Below, piece by piece: positions 49,302 through 59,811 of a stretch of 64,000 bases of DNA. The position numbers and the translations under genes are program-made. The first letter of the stretch is position 1; each line of letters starts with the position of its first letter. Source of the DNA: Cyanophora paradoxa (Eukaryota > Glaucocystophyceae > Cyanophorales > Cyanophoraceae); assembly GCA_004431415.1 (NCBI GenBank), contig QPMI01000206.1:1-64000 (forward strand), given 5' to 3'. A model generated the notes under the pieces. It had not been told where the DNA came from, did no database searches, and saw only the letters and a program-made list of their open reading frames with translations.

Positions 49302-50581
49302 GCCGGCGCCCTTGAGCTAGCTATAGCGCTTGGTCGCGCCAGAGCGCGCGCGCGCGCGCGCGCGCGAGCCGGTGGGCCGCGGCCGGCGCCGGGGCGCCCG
49401 CGGCCGGCTCGCGATCGGTTATGCGATGATCGATCGATATCGCTATTGCTATCGCGCGCGCACGGCGCCGGCGCACGTTCGTGCTGCTGCTGCCGCCGGC
49501 CGCCGCTGCAGCTGCTGCCGCCGCGCGCCGCTGCCGCCAGGACTCTTTGCCAGGGAGGCGCCTTTCACAGCGTTTGTGTGCATCATATGCATGATCAGCG
49601 CTGGCTGTTGACGTTCGAGACGGTTCGGCCGATTGGGACCTGCATGCGCAGTACCCCCGCTGGCCGCATCTCAGCAGCCCCGCGGCCCGCGGCCATCTCT
49701 CGAGCTCTCTCTCTGTCAGCCCGGCGGCCTGTGAACATGCGCTTTCAAGGTAGTGAGTCGACGTTCGCGTTCGGCCGCGGCAAACTAAAGGCTTCGAAAT
49801 TCGCCGCTTCCGAAGTTCCGGGATCCGAGTTTGGTCGAGTAAGGAGACGTCGACATATACCGTGATGTACCGTACGTAAGTGTACAGGGCCGCCGGGCCG
49901 GCGCCCTAGCTAGGTCCTGGGGACCTGGCCAAGTTAAGCGCGCGCGCTTAATTTGCACATGCACGTAGGGCGGGCGCCCGGCACGCGCGCATCGCTAGCT
50001 GAGCGTAGCTATATAGCTACAGCATGCATATGCTCACTGCCGCAGTACTAGTGCGCGCAGCTGCAGCTGGCGCGCGCGCGCTGCGCGCGAGCGCGCGAGC
50101 TACATGCAAATGCATGACGGCAGCATAAGCGGCGTTGAGCCTCGGAGCGCTAGCCAGGTTCAGACTTCATGCATATGATCAGACCGCGTCCTGCGGCGCT
50201 AAGCATGCCGGGCCATTGCCGGGGTGCCGCGCTGCATGCGCAGCGGCCGGCGCAGCCGCGTTGAGCGTTTGCGCCGGCGCTACTAGGCTAGCGCTAGCGC
50301 TGGCGCCGGCCAATTCGAATTCGAACACGCCGCACTCATGGGGGTACACGCCAAGATTGACTTCCGGAGTTTGCGCCCGCAGCGTGATTTCCTGGCCCGG
50401 AGAGCCCGCTGCTGGAGCCTTCGCGTGGGTGGGCCGGTCGTACGCGTAGGGCTTTATCACACGCGGTAGATGTTCCAGCATCGCGGCGGAGGGCAGTAGA
50501 TCGGAGTCGGTCAGTTAGTCTGGTTCACGGTTGAACCAGTCGGGCCGGCTGCTGGGACCAGCGTTATCGCTGGCACCAGCG
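49302..50581. other. Intergenic spacer dense in short palindromes
   Basis: No supported gene over 1.28 kb between divergent genes. It contains a GC dinucleotide run (CGCGCG near 49345-49368) and many hexamer and longer palindromes, such as GCGCGCGCTTAA, CTAGCGCTAGCGCTGGCGCC and GAATTCGAATTC-like strings. Promoters of the channel and membrane protein B genes should lie at its ends. Confidence 0.5.
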
Positions 50582-53500
50582 ATGGCTCCCTCGTCAGGGA
50601 GCAGAGCGTGGGCCCTGCTGGTCGCGGCCGTAGCCGTGCTCTCGATCCTCCGAGCCGTGCAAGGAGCCCAGCCACAGAGTGCGTGCGACGCAGGCGCCTG
50701 CCTGGTGGCGGCGGGCGTCTGGGCGCCTCTGGCATTGACTCCTGGGGGCAGGCCCTGCTCCGCTGGTGCCCCTTGACTTCTTCCATGAAACGCAATGCCC
50801 AGCCGGGGATGCGATCAGGGCCGGAGAGCTTACCAGCGGCTCCACCATGGTCTTTGAGGGCTTCATTGACGTGTTCGACGGGCCGAAGGCCTTCACGTTC
50901 TTTGTTCCGCAGTCGGAGGGGGGCGGCGTGGAGTTCAGCGGTGCGAACCCGGACGTCACGACCCCCGCGGAGGCTGGGCACGCCCGCCTGACCCGCGGCT
51001 TGTCCCGTGCGCAGCGACTACATGCAGTCCTTCGACGACCTTCGGTGCGTCCGAGTGCCGCCTCCGCCGCCTCGCGACCGCTGATTGCGCGCCCCGCCGC
51101 AGACACCGTTCTGCTGCTGTGAGCGCCCCTCACGGCGAGCGATCGTCCTCGGCATCTCACGTGTAGCTGCAGGTCGCAAGGGTGCAACGGGCCGGCGCCG
51201 CCGGAGCGGCCCCAGCCCCTCTCGCACGAATCGGCCGAGGAGGCGAACTATGCCGGCGACGACGACGCGGCGTGCGGGCCCAGCCCCCTCGCCTCCACGC
51301 TCCAGCGCAAGCTCGCGCCGGGGGTCTACACACTGACCGTCGCCTCCTGTGCGGCCGCCCCCGCCCCGCCGAGCGCCGGCCGAGCGCCGGCTGACCCCGC
51401 GCCTCGCCCCGCCCCGCCGCAGCGCACACGTACATTGGAGCCGTGCCCGGCTCGTTTCAGCTGACCATCCGGGGCCGCCCCATCGGCTCCGAGCACCAGT
51501 TCCGAACCACGCGCGGGGGGCACGGTGCGGCGCCCCTTCGAGCATGCGAACCCGCAGGCGCCGACTCACCGATCCGCCGCGCCACCGCCCGCCCGCCCGC
51601 CGACCCGCAGGCCCGTCGCTGGGCTCCTTCAGCGTCAGCCTGGAGCTGCCGGCCCGCGTCTCGCCGGACGCCGACAACGCCTCCGGCTCGCCCGTCCTCG
51701 CCGTCGCATGGCGCGCCCGCGCACCCGCCCGCTCCCCCGCCCCGGGGCCCGCGGCGGCTGAGGGGGGGGCAGGTCGTCGTCGCGGGGCCTGCTCGGCGTG
51801 GCGGCCGCGTGGCTCGGCGGCCTCGTCGGCCACTCCGCCCGCTTCGCCGTCTCCGCCGCCAAGGTCCCCCGCCCCGCCCCCGCCCCCGCCCCCCGCCCCC
51901 GCCGAGGGCGCCCCGCAGGCGCACCCGACGCGCGCCGACGTCGTCACCCTCATCGGCCGCGTCACCGTCCGCCCTGTGCCCCCCTGCGATGTCTCCCGCC
52001 CCCCGGTTCGATCGGGCGCGCGCAGGAGGAGTACGTGGGGGGCTCCCTGAGCGCCCTCGCGGCGGCCCTGCGCTCCGCCCCGACGGTCCCCCGCTTCGGC
52101 GGCATGTCGAGCTTCCGTCTGAGCGAGGCGAGATCGGCCCCGCGCGCCCCGCCCCCCGGGCGCCGCCGGGCCTGACGGAGCGCCCGCCGCGCAGGTCTGC
52201 ATCCGCGAGAGCGGCGCCGACGCGCCCTTCTGTGAGACCCTGGAGCTGGGGCCCGCCCCGGAGCCCGCCGAGTGGTGCGGGCCCCCGGCGGGGCGCCTTT
52301 CCCCACTCCCCGCGCCCCTCACGGTCCGCTGCGCCGCAGGACTCCGGCGCCCGCCCCGGCGCGGCCGGCGCCGGCCGCTGAGCCCCGCGCGCCGCCGAGC
52401 CGCCGGCCCCGGCCCGGCGGCGGCGGCCCCGGCGGCGGCCCCGGCGGCGGCGGCTGGGCGCGGGGCGGGGCGGGGCCGGCGGTGGCCGCCGCTGGTGGAG
52501 GACGTGCTGGAGCTCTACTTCCCGCAGGGCGCCTCGGCCTGGCGGGCCGTCTTCGCCGCCGCCCTCGTCCTCGGCGTCGGCGTCCCCATCGGCCTCCGCG
52601 CCGCCGACATCGCCGAGCGCCGCGAGAAGGCCCGCCCCCGCCCCCGCCCCGGCCCCCGCCCGTGGGCCGCGAGCCCCAGGCTGAGCCCCGCCGGCAGCTC
52701 AAGGCGGGGATGCGGCGGCGGTGGTCGGGCGAGTGCCCGCCGCTCGCGATCAACGTGCCGGCGGGCGCCGGCGGCGAGGCGGCCCCCTACGAGGACAGCG
52801 ACGACCTCGAGTCGGCCCCGCAGAGCCGCCGCGCCTCCTGCCTCTCCCTCGCCCCAGCCAGGTCCGCCCCGCCCGCCCGCCCCCCCGCCTCCCGCATGGC
52901 CGCCTGCTCACGCCCTCCCCTTCCTTCTTCCGCCCCGCAGCGGCCCCGTCCGCTCGCGCTCCAGGAGAGCCTCCACGTGCCCTCCTCCGACAGCCTCGCC
53001 CCGCCCGCGCCCCGCAGGGTCCGCCGCCCGCCACCTCTCCCCGGCCCGGCCCCGCCCCGAACGCGCGTCTCAAGGGGGGTACGCGGGCGCGGGCGCAGGG
53101 CTCGCGGTCGTTCACGGGCACGTCGCGGCGCTCGTCGACCGTCTCCGTCTCGTCCCTGGGGGCCCCGGCCCACCGTCTACGAGCTGCCGACCCCGCCAGC
53201 CAGGTCCCCCCCCGCCCGCCCCGCCCCGCCCCGCCCGCCCGCCCACCGACGCCGGGCGCGCCCCCGCCGGCAGCCCGGCTCGTCGCCGGCCTCGCCGGTG
53301 ATGCGGCCGGCCCCCGTCCGGCGCGGCTCGCTGGACCATTTCAGCCTCCACTCCCAGGTGCCCCGCCCTGCCCCGCCCGCGTCCGGCCCGCCGGCAACCC
53401 CGCACGCTGCCGCCGACGCTGGCGCCCGGCGCAGTCGTTCTCGGCCTTGAGGCGGGCGAGCCCGAGCCCGGTGGAGGGCTCGCCGGGGGGCACGCCGCGG

Positions 53501-53688
53501 GGGCGGGGGCCGCAGCCGGGTGCCGCGCGCCGCTCGAGCTCGACGACCGAGCTCGTCCCCCCGTTATCGTCTTCGACGGCGGCTCGGCCGCCCCGCCGCC
53601 CCCGGCCATCCCCGGCGGCTTCGCCCACTCCTTCATCTCCTCCAGCCGCTCCCCGGTCGGCGGCCGCGTCCCCGTCACCCACCTCTGA
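50582..53688 (+). CDS. Type I membrane protein (paralogue B)
   Basis: The ATG at 50582 gives a signal peptide (WALLVAAVAVLSILRAVQGA). Ectodomain exons mirror paralogue A in order: VPLDFFHETQCPAGD; FEGFIDVFDGPKAFTFFVPQ; APGVYTLTVAS; HTYIGAVPGSFQLTIRGRP; GSFSVSLELPARVSPDADNA; TRADVVTLIGRVTVRP; AQEEYVGGSLSALAAALRSA; VCIRESGADAPFCETLELGP. A transmembrane segment (WRAVFAAALVLGVGVPIGLR near 52540-52600) and a Ser/Arg-rich tail follow, ending GGRVPVTHL at 53688. A central stretch (about 51640-52000) is almost identical to paralogue A at DNA level, introns included. Family not recognised; a cell-surface role is inferred from signal peptide and membrane segment. Confidence 0.62.
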
Positions 53689-54251
53689 ACCCCTCCTCCC
53701 CCCGACTCCCGCGCATCCCCCCTCCCCCGCCTCGCCTCGCCTCGCCTGCGCCGCGCTCTGTAATTTCGCCCGCCGCCTAGCTTAGGCGCCCGCTTTTCGG
53801 TAGGACCCCAGGTTTTACTAGCCGTAGCTCGCCCGCGCCGCGCTTTCCTGCGATTTATCCGCCGTGTGTGTGTGCCCTCTTCGCTCCTTCGGGAGCCCCA
53901 TCGTATCCTTTTTTGGAAGCATTTTAAAAGTAGGCAAGTAAAATATCCTTTGTTCGATCGCTTGGCCCGCAACTAGTTGCGATGCTCGAGAACTGTGAAG
54001 TAACGGCATTGCTTGTGTACCCCGATCGCGAGTCCCCTCTCCGGCAAGCAACTTGTCGGCAACCCGCGCCCTAGGTCCCGTCTCCTCCCCCATCGGCCCC
54101 GCGGAAGGCCCTTACGACTGGGACTGCTGGCACTAGTACCTGTGATATTGGACTACAATAAGCTACAATACGCTGGCGCTAACGAAGGTTTGAGCGAAAA
54201 GCAGATCTAGAGGGGCTCAGGCCTAGGAGCGGACCGGAGACTGGGCGGGTG
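53689..54251. other. Convergent spacer
   Basis: About 560 bases with no supported gene between two converging genes. Less GC-rich than its flanks. Nothing specific recognised. Confidence 0.4.
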
Positions 54252-55566
54252 CTATATGATGTCCGTGCCGAGGGGGCCGGTGAGGGGTACTCCCGTGGGG
54301 GACTTGCTGGTCGGGGATCGCCGGAAGAGGGAGGGCTTCGGGGGGGAGTCCTTCAGGACTTTCTCGGGGGCGGGGGGCGGGGCGGGGGCCGGGGGCGGGG
54401 CGGGGGCGGCCGGCGTCGACTTGGGCCAGTCCTGGATGATGATGATCACGAAGATGCCTGGGCAGCGAGGGATCAGAGGGCGTCTCCCGCCCGGAAAAGA
54501 GGCAAGAGAGGGGTACCGACGAAGGAGAAGATGGCGATGATCATCGTCCAGAAGAAGGAACTGCAGGGCGGTCAGAAGGAAAGGAAAGGAAAGGAAAGGG
54601 AGGAAGGGAAGAGGAAGCGGGGACCTGAAGTCCATCAGGCAGCCGACGGGCGGGACGAGGGGCGCGGAGCCGCGGAACGAGGGGAGCGCGAACATCATCC
54701 CGGAGTAGACGATGAGCATGGGGAGCTCGGCGCGGCGCTTGCGCCAGATGACGATGTGCATGGCCATGGAGAGGGCGACCAGCGTGACGACCCACATGGC
54801 GACCATCACGAACATCTGCGGGGCAGTCGAGCGCGAAGCTGAGCGCGAAGCCCCGCAGGAGGAGCGCCGCGCCGGCGCCGCTTGCCGCGGGGCGCACCGG
54901 GTAGAACTTGAAGACGCTGGCGCGCTCCGCGGTCAGCTTCACTAGCTTCGTGCCCGGCGAGGCCTGGTAGCGCTTCTTGTCGTTCGGCGACGGGAAGTCG
55001 ATCTTGAAGCCGGAGACGACGCGGCTCTCCATGCGCAGGTTGAAGTTCACGTAGTTCACGAGCGGCGAGTCGTCGTCGATGTTGAGCGTGATATCGAGCG
55101 CCATGCCATAGTGGTCGAAAGGGTAGTCGTTGATGGAGCCGTTCAGCAGGCGCACCGTAGCCGTGAAACTGGTCAGGAGCTGGCCCTTAAGGTACGTGAA
55201 GATCTGTGTGTCGCCGCCGAAGAAGTGGATTTCGAACGGCATTGTCACGATGTCGTAGGCGTCAGTAAAGCCGTTCGCGTTGGTGATCTCGCCCTCCAGC
55301 AGCATGCGCGCGTTGGCGGCGTCAAAAGTTTGTACGCGGAGCGACATGTCCATGGTGTAGTTAAAGCCGCCGAGCGACGGATAGTACTCTCCGAGAATCT
55401 TGTGCTCTCTCCTAAACACATCCAGCGTCGTGAACACGCAGATTACCACCGCGCAACAGAAAAGCGCTGTTATCGAATGCCGAAGCGCCAGCGTCCGCTT
55501 CTTCGACCAGAAGACCTTAGCCTGCTTGGCCGCCGCCGCATTGGAGTCGGGAGGCGCAGCGGACAT
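54252..55566 (-). CDS. DUF4436-type multi-pass membrane protein
   Basis: I choose the ATG ending at 55566 (MSAAPPDSNAAAAKQAKVFW), close to the first membrane segment; an in-frame ATG at 55788 is possible. Features in order: TM1 HSITALFCCAVVICVFTTLD; a lumenal or external beta-rich domain with MSLRVQTFDAANARMLLEGE, SINDYPFDHYGMALDITLNI and SRVVSGFKIDFPS; then TM segments MFVMVAMWVVTLVALSMAMH and LIVYSGMMFALPSFR with PPVGCLMDF; then, after introns, SSFFWTMIIAIFSFVGT and GIFVIIIIQDW, ending in a Pro/Ser tail (PTGVPLTGPLGTDII). The 'YPFD-Y' and 'MMFALPSxR...PPxG..xD' motifs fit the DUF4436 family, whose function is unknown. Confidence 0.75.
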
Positions 55567-56120
55567 GGCCGCGCGCTCCTCGCCGCGCGCGGGACGGCCG
55601 TCCGATGTCCCGCCTGCTGCGCGCCGCGGGCTCCGCTTTTCCGGCGCGCTGCCTCCCTCGGGCGTGTCTACGTCACCTCGCGCGTCCGCTGCTGCCTGGT
55701 GGCAGGCTGGTGCGCTCTTGCTGGCCTGCACCGTCGTGCCTGTACCCCGTGAACGAGCACCGCCGCTGCACCGGCGGCACCGCTGCACCGCTGCGGCGCA
55801 CGCTCGGCGTCTTCGTTCCGTTCCTGAGTATCCGACGATCTAGCGTAATCAGCACTGAGCCAGCGCCTCGTTAGTCGAGCTGCACGCGCCTGCAGACAAG
55901 CTTACAGGCCTAGGCCTGAACTCCCGAACACCCCCTTCCAAGTTGTGATGCGGGCGTAGATACATCCGCGACGTGCCAAGGCGCGCCCTCCGTCCAGTTC
56001 TCCTTCCAGCTTCCTTACCGGCAGCCCACGTAAGCACCAGCGACCCGGAGATTTCGCAAGCGCAGCAGCGCGGAGAAGCGCAGTTGTGCGAGGGCGGGGC
56101 GCTTGGCTGCCAGGTCAGCG
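55567..56120. promoter_or_regulatory. Divergent intergenic region
   Basis: About 550 bases between two outward-facing genes. No gene supported, although the DUF4436 frame could extend to an upstream ATG at 55788. Expected to contain both promoters; no clear TATA or initiator motif recognised. Confidence 0.35.
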
Positions 56121-59032
56121 ATGCTTCCTAGCAGCTCTAGTCAGCAAGATGTCCGAGCCAGCACGAGCTCGGCGAACTGGAGCACGGACAACGAGCATGC
56201 GGCGGGCTTCAGCAGTGCGTCGATCCGCGCCATGCGCCGCCTCGCGCTCCTCTGACGCCGGCGCTTCGCAGGCCCCGATATCTATCCTCGAGATCGTGAG
56301 GAGCCGCGGGCGGGCGGCGCCGGCCTGCTCCGGCAGAGCCTAGAGAAGCAGCAGTTCCTGGGGTCGATCAAGTGGCTCGCGCTCTCCCTTGTCGAGGAGC
56401 GAGACTCGACGGACGTGCGGACGGCCTCCTTCGCAACCGGTCGCCGTAACAGCACATCTGGATTCGCCGCAACGCTCCGCTCGGATTTGATCGAGGAGGT
56501 GCGTGCCGCTTCGCCGCCCCAGGCCGCCTGCCCCGCCGGCCGCGCTGAGAGAGGGGGCGCGCCGCTCGGGGGCCAGACGATCCTGCAGGCGCACCGGGCG
56601 GAGATGTCGCTGCAGGAGGAGAACAACCTGCGGTCGTGCCTGAAGCAGAGCGAGAAGCTGCTGCGGGAGTCGGTGGCGCGGGGCCGGCTGCTCTACGCGG
56701 CGAACGAGGACGGGAAGCTGCAGGCGCGGCTGAAGGACCTCGAGGCGCAGAAGATGCGCGCCGAGCTCGACGCCGCGCTCCGCGCCAACGAGGACCTCTC
56801 CTACTCCGCAATGGTGCGCGCCGCCTCGGCGCGAGCCGATCCTTGGAGGAGTCGGAGCAAGAACGGGGTCGGCGCAGATGAGCAAGAAGAACGAGTCGGC
56901 GATGCGGGCGCTGCTGGAGGAGTCGGAGCGGACCTTCGCCGAGAACCAGCGCGAGATCGCGGTGCGCGATTCGATCCGCGGGGCGTGGCGCGCGTGCCGA
57001 CGCCGCCGCTGGCCCGGCGCGGGCGCAGGCGCTGCGCGGGGAGAAGGAGGCGCTGGCGCGGGCCCTCCGCCAGGCCGAGGACAAGTGCCAGGTGCGGCCC
57101 TGGAGCCGCTGGCGCGCCGCGCTGGCCCCGGCCGACGCGGCGGCGGGGCGGCGGCAGGTGCTGCAGTTCAAGCTAGAGGCGGTGCAGCGCGACTACGCCG
57201 AGCTCGTCGTTGCCGGCGAGCGCGGCGCCCGCGCCGCCCGCCGGCCCCACGCCCCGGTTCGCCCCCTCGCGCGCGCGCCGCCCTCGCCGTCGCGGTCCGA
57301 CGAGGCCGGCCCCGGCAGCGTGCGGGTGCCGGCAGTGCGCGCGGCTGGCGCGGCGGGAGGCGAGCTTCGGCTCGACGGGGGCCGCCTCGGCGGAGAACGC
57401 CGCAGAGGGCGACGAAGAGCCCGCCCGCCGCGACAAGGTGCCCCCGGCCCGCCCCCCTCCGTCCCAGACGCCCACGCGCCGGGAACGCGGGAAGGGCCGG
57501 GCTCCGCCCGTCCGCTGCCTGCTGCCTCTAGAAGACGGTTCCCCTCCGCTCCTCCTCGGCGCCCACGCTCGCGCAGATGGCTGCGGAGCGGCGTCTGAAC
57601 GCGGCGCTGGAGGAGCGCCTCGAGGCTGAGCGCCTCCGCTGGTCCTCCAAGCGCGAGCGCGAGGCCCGCAACACGGCCTCCGCCTCCGCCTCCGCCCGCG
57701 CCGCTGCCGCCAAGGCCCGCGGCGGCGGCGGCGCGGCGAAGGAAGCGAGCTCGGAGCAGCTGCAGGCGCCGGAAGACCCGCACGCGCGCAAGTCCGGCGG
57801 CTCCTCCCGCTCCATCTCCTCCGCCGCCTCCGCCTCCCGCCGCCCCTCCGCCCCGCCCCACGCCCCCCGCTCCGGCTCCGGCGGCGGCTCCGGCTCCGGC
57901 GCGGGGAAGAGGCCCAAGGGGCGTCTCTCGCGAAAGAACAGCTCGGTGGCGGAGCGGGGGGCGGGGGCGGGGGCGGAGAAGCAGCCCGGGGAGGCGTCGG
58001 CGGCCCCCGGGGGGTTCATCCACTCCGTCCTCTCGACCCTCGGGCTCCGGGGTCGCCCCAGCGGCCACGACGACGGCTCCGTGCTGCACGTACCCCCCCT
58101 CGGCGCCCTCCCCAACAACCGCTACGGCGAGGCGGGCTCGGCCCCCGCGGCGCCCCCGGCGGCGCCGGCCGGCCCGGGCCCCTCCGCGGGGGCAGACGAC
58201 ACGTCGGACGACGAGGGCAGCTACGCAGACTCGGGGGTCGCCCCCTGCCCCCTGCCCCCCTCCGAGATCCCCTCGCCCCTCGGGACCCGCAAGGCCTCGG
58301 AGGGGTACGAGGCGCAGGACGGCGCCGCCTCGGGCCACGACTCCTCCCCCCGGGCCGTCGCCCGCCGCTCGGGGGCCGCCTGGGTGGCCGAGTGGGCGGA
58401 CGCCAGGGTGCACCATCCCGTACCCCACGCTCGCGCTCTCCCATATCCCCACTGACGCCCGGCTAGACCTCGGGGGGAAGCGCGGGCAGCGCGGGCGGTG
58501 GGGCCGCACCCACGGCGGCGGACTTCGCTGCGTGGACCAAGGCGCAGGCCGCCCATGCGCGCCGCCCCGTACCCCCTTCGATCCGGCCCCCTCTGACGCG
58601 CGCGTACCCCCAGGCCGGTTCCGTGGAGCTCTCGAAGCTGACGATGATGCTGGAGGCCCTCACTGAGCAGGTCGGCGCCGGCGCCGGCGTACCCCTTGAT
58701 CTCACCCCCCTTGATTTCGCGTACCCCAGGTGCTGTACCTGGAGAAGACGTCGGCGAAGCTGAAGGCGCGGTCGCGGGAGTGCCGGATCTGCAGCCGCGG
58801 GGCGCAGTCGTACCGGGGCCCGCCCCGCTCCGCCGCCGCGGCGTTCGCGGCCGCCAGCACCCCCGTGGACGGCCTGGTCACGTACCGCAAGATGCCCTCC
58901 ACGCTCCCCGAGCCGCAGCCGTCGCGCTCCTCGCCCACGCCGGCCGGCGCCGGCCGCCACTTCCGCACCCCGAGCCGCGACCTGAGGACCGTCTTCGAGG
59001 CGAGCGCGACGGAGAGCGCCCCCATAGCTTAG
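56121..59032 (+). CDS. Coiled-coil protein, multi-exon
   Basis: Exon 1 is 56121-56214 (MLPSSSSQQDVRASTSSANW ... GFSS). A 57-nt intron (GTGCGT...CGCAG, 56215-56271) splits a Ser codon and joins to PDIYPRDREEPRAGGAGLLR and QSLEKQQFLGSIKWLALSLV. Further exons are strongly coiled coil: MSLQEENNLRSCLKQSEKLL, DGKLQARLKDLEAQKMRAEL, NESAMRALLEESERTFAENQ, VLQFKLEAVQRDYAELV, MAAERRLNAALEERLEAERL. A Ser/Gly-rich disordered region follows. The last exon (LEKTSAKLKARSRECRICSR) ends TESAPIA with stop at 59032. Introns often contain CGTACCCC. No family recognised; a cytoskeletal or centrosomal scaffold would fit the composition but is not shown. Confidence 0.65.
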
Positions 59033-59171
59033 CGCCGCGCGTTAGCTCGATCCATATCTGTTTGAAGCGACGACGGCGTGATGGCGAGCTGGGATCCGCT
59101 GCTCCTTCGAATTCGCTACACGCTACCTATCTAGCAAGCTAAGGGGGCCTCGACGTTTGCGCGCCGGGCGG

Positions 59172-59668
59172 CTACTGCTTCTGCTCCTGGTTGTCCGGCG
59201 GGCTCTTGAAGCGCATGCGCCAGACGATGGGCGGGTTGAGGTCCTCCTCCTTCAGGAGCCGGCCGCGGTACTCGCCGAGGAAGTGGTCGACGTAGAGCAT
59301 CTTGCCGGCCTGCAGCCGGTGCGGGCCGTGCCGCTGCGGGCGCACGGATATCAGAGAGGCCCATAGCACAGTCCGGCCGATCGAGCGGGGGCCCCGGCGG
59401 CCGGCGTGCGCCGCGCGGCGATGCGGCGCACCACGTTGGAGAGCGCCTGCATGAAGCGGCCGCGCTCCTCCGAGTCCTTCGCATTGATCGCCTCGAGGCC
59501 TGCGCGGCGCGTGACTCGCGGCGCGGCGGCTGGGCGAAGACCTCGCTGACCTCGCTGGCGAAGCGAGCCAAAACCAATCGGCCTGACCTTCCGCTCGACC
59601 GCAACGGTTTTGACGCCCCTGCAGCCGCTCGCTGCGGCGCGGACGACGCCGGTCAAGCCGCGCTCCAT
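59172..59668 (-). CDS. Small unrecognised protein, three exons
   Basis: The ATG ending at 59668 gives MERGLTGVVRAAASGCRGVK and then TVAVERK. A second exon reads GLEAINAKDSEERGRFMQAL then SNVVRRIAARR, and the third AGKMLYVDHFLGEYRGRLLK, EEDLNPPIVWRMRFKSP and PDNQEQKQ to a stop at 59172. The joined protein is about 110 residues, with a basic N-terminus that could be a mitochondrial presequence. The conserved-looking C-terminal block suggests a small subunit of a larger complex, but I cannot name it. It is divergent from the next gene across 143 bases. Confidence 0.55.
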
Positions 59669-59811
59669 CGGGAAGAACCGCAGTCCCGAAACGTGGGGTA
59701 CAGGCAGAGAGCGCGCCTTTGCTCATCGTAAGCGGCACGCGCAACAGTTCAGCGTGAAGGAGGGGTGCTCTTAGAGCTCCGCCGTCTGCCGCGGTGGCCT
59801 TCGCAGGGGCG

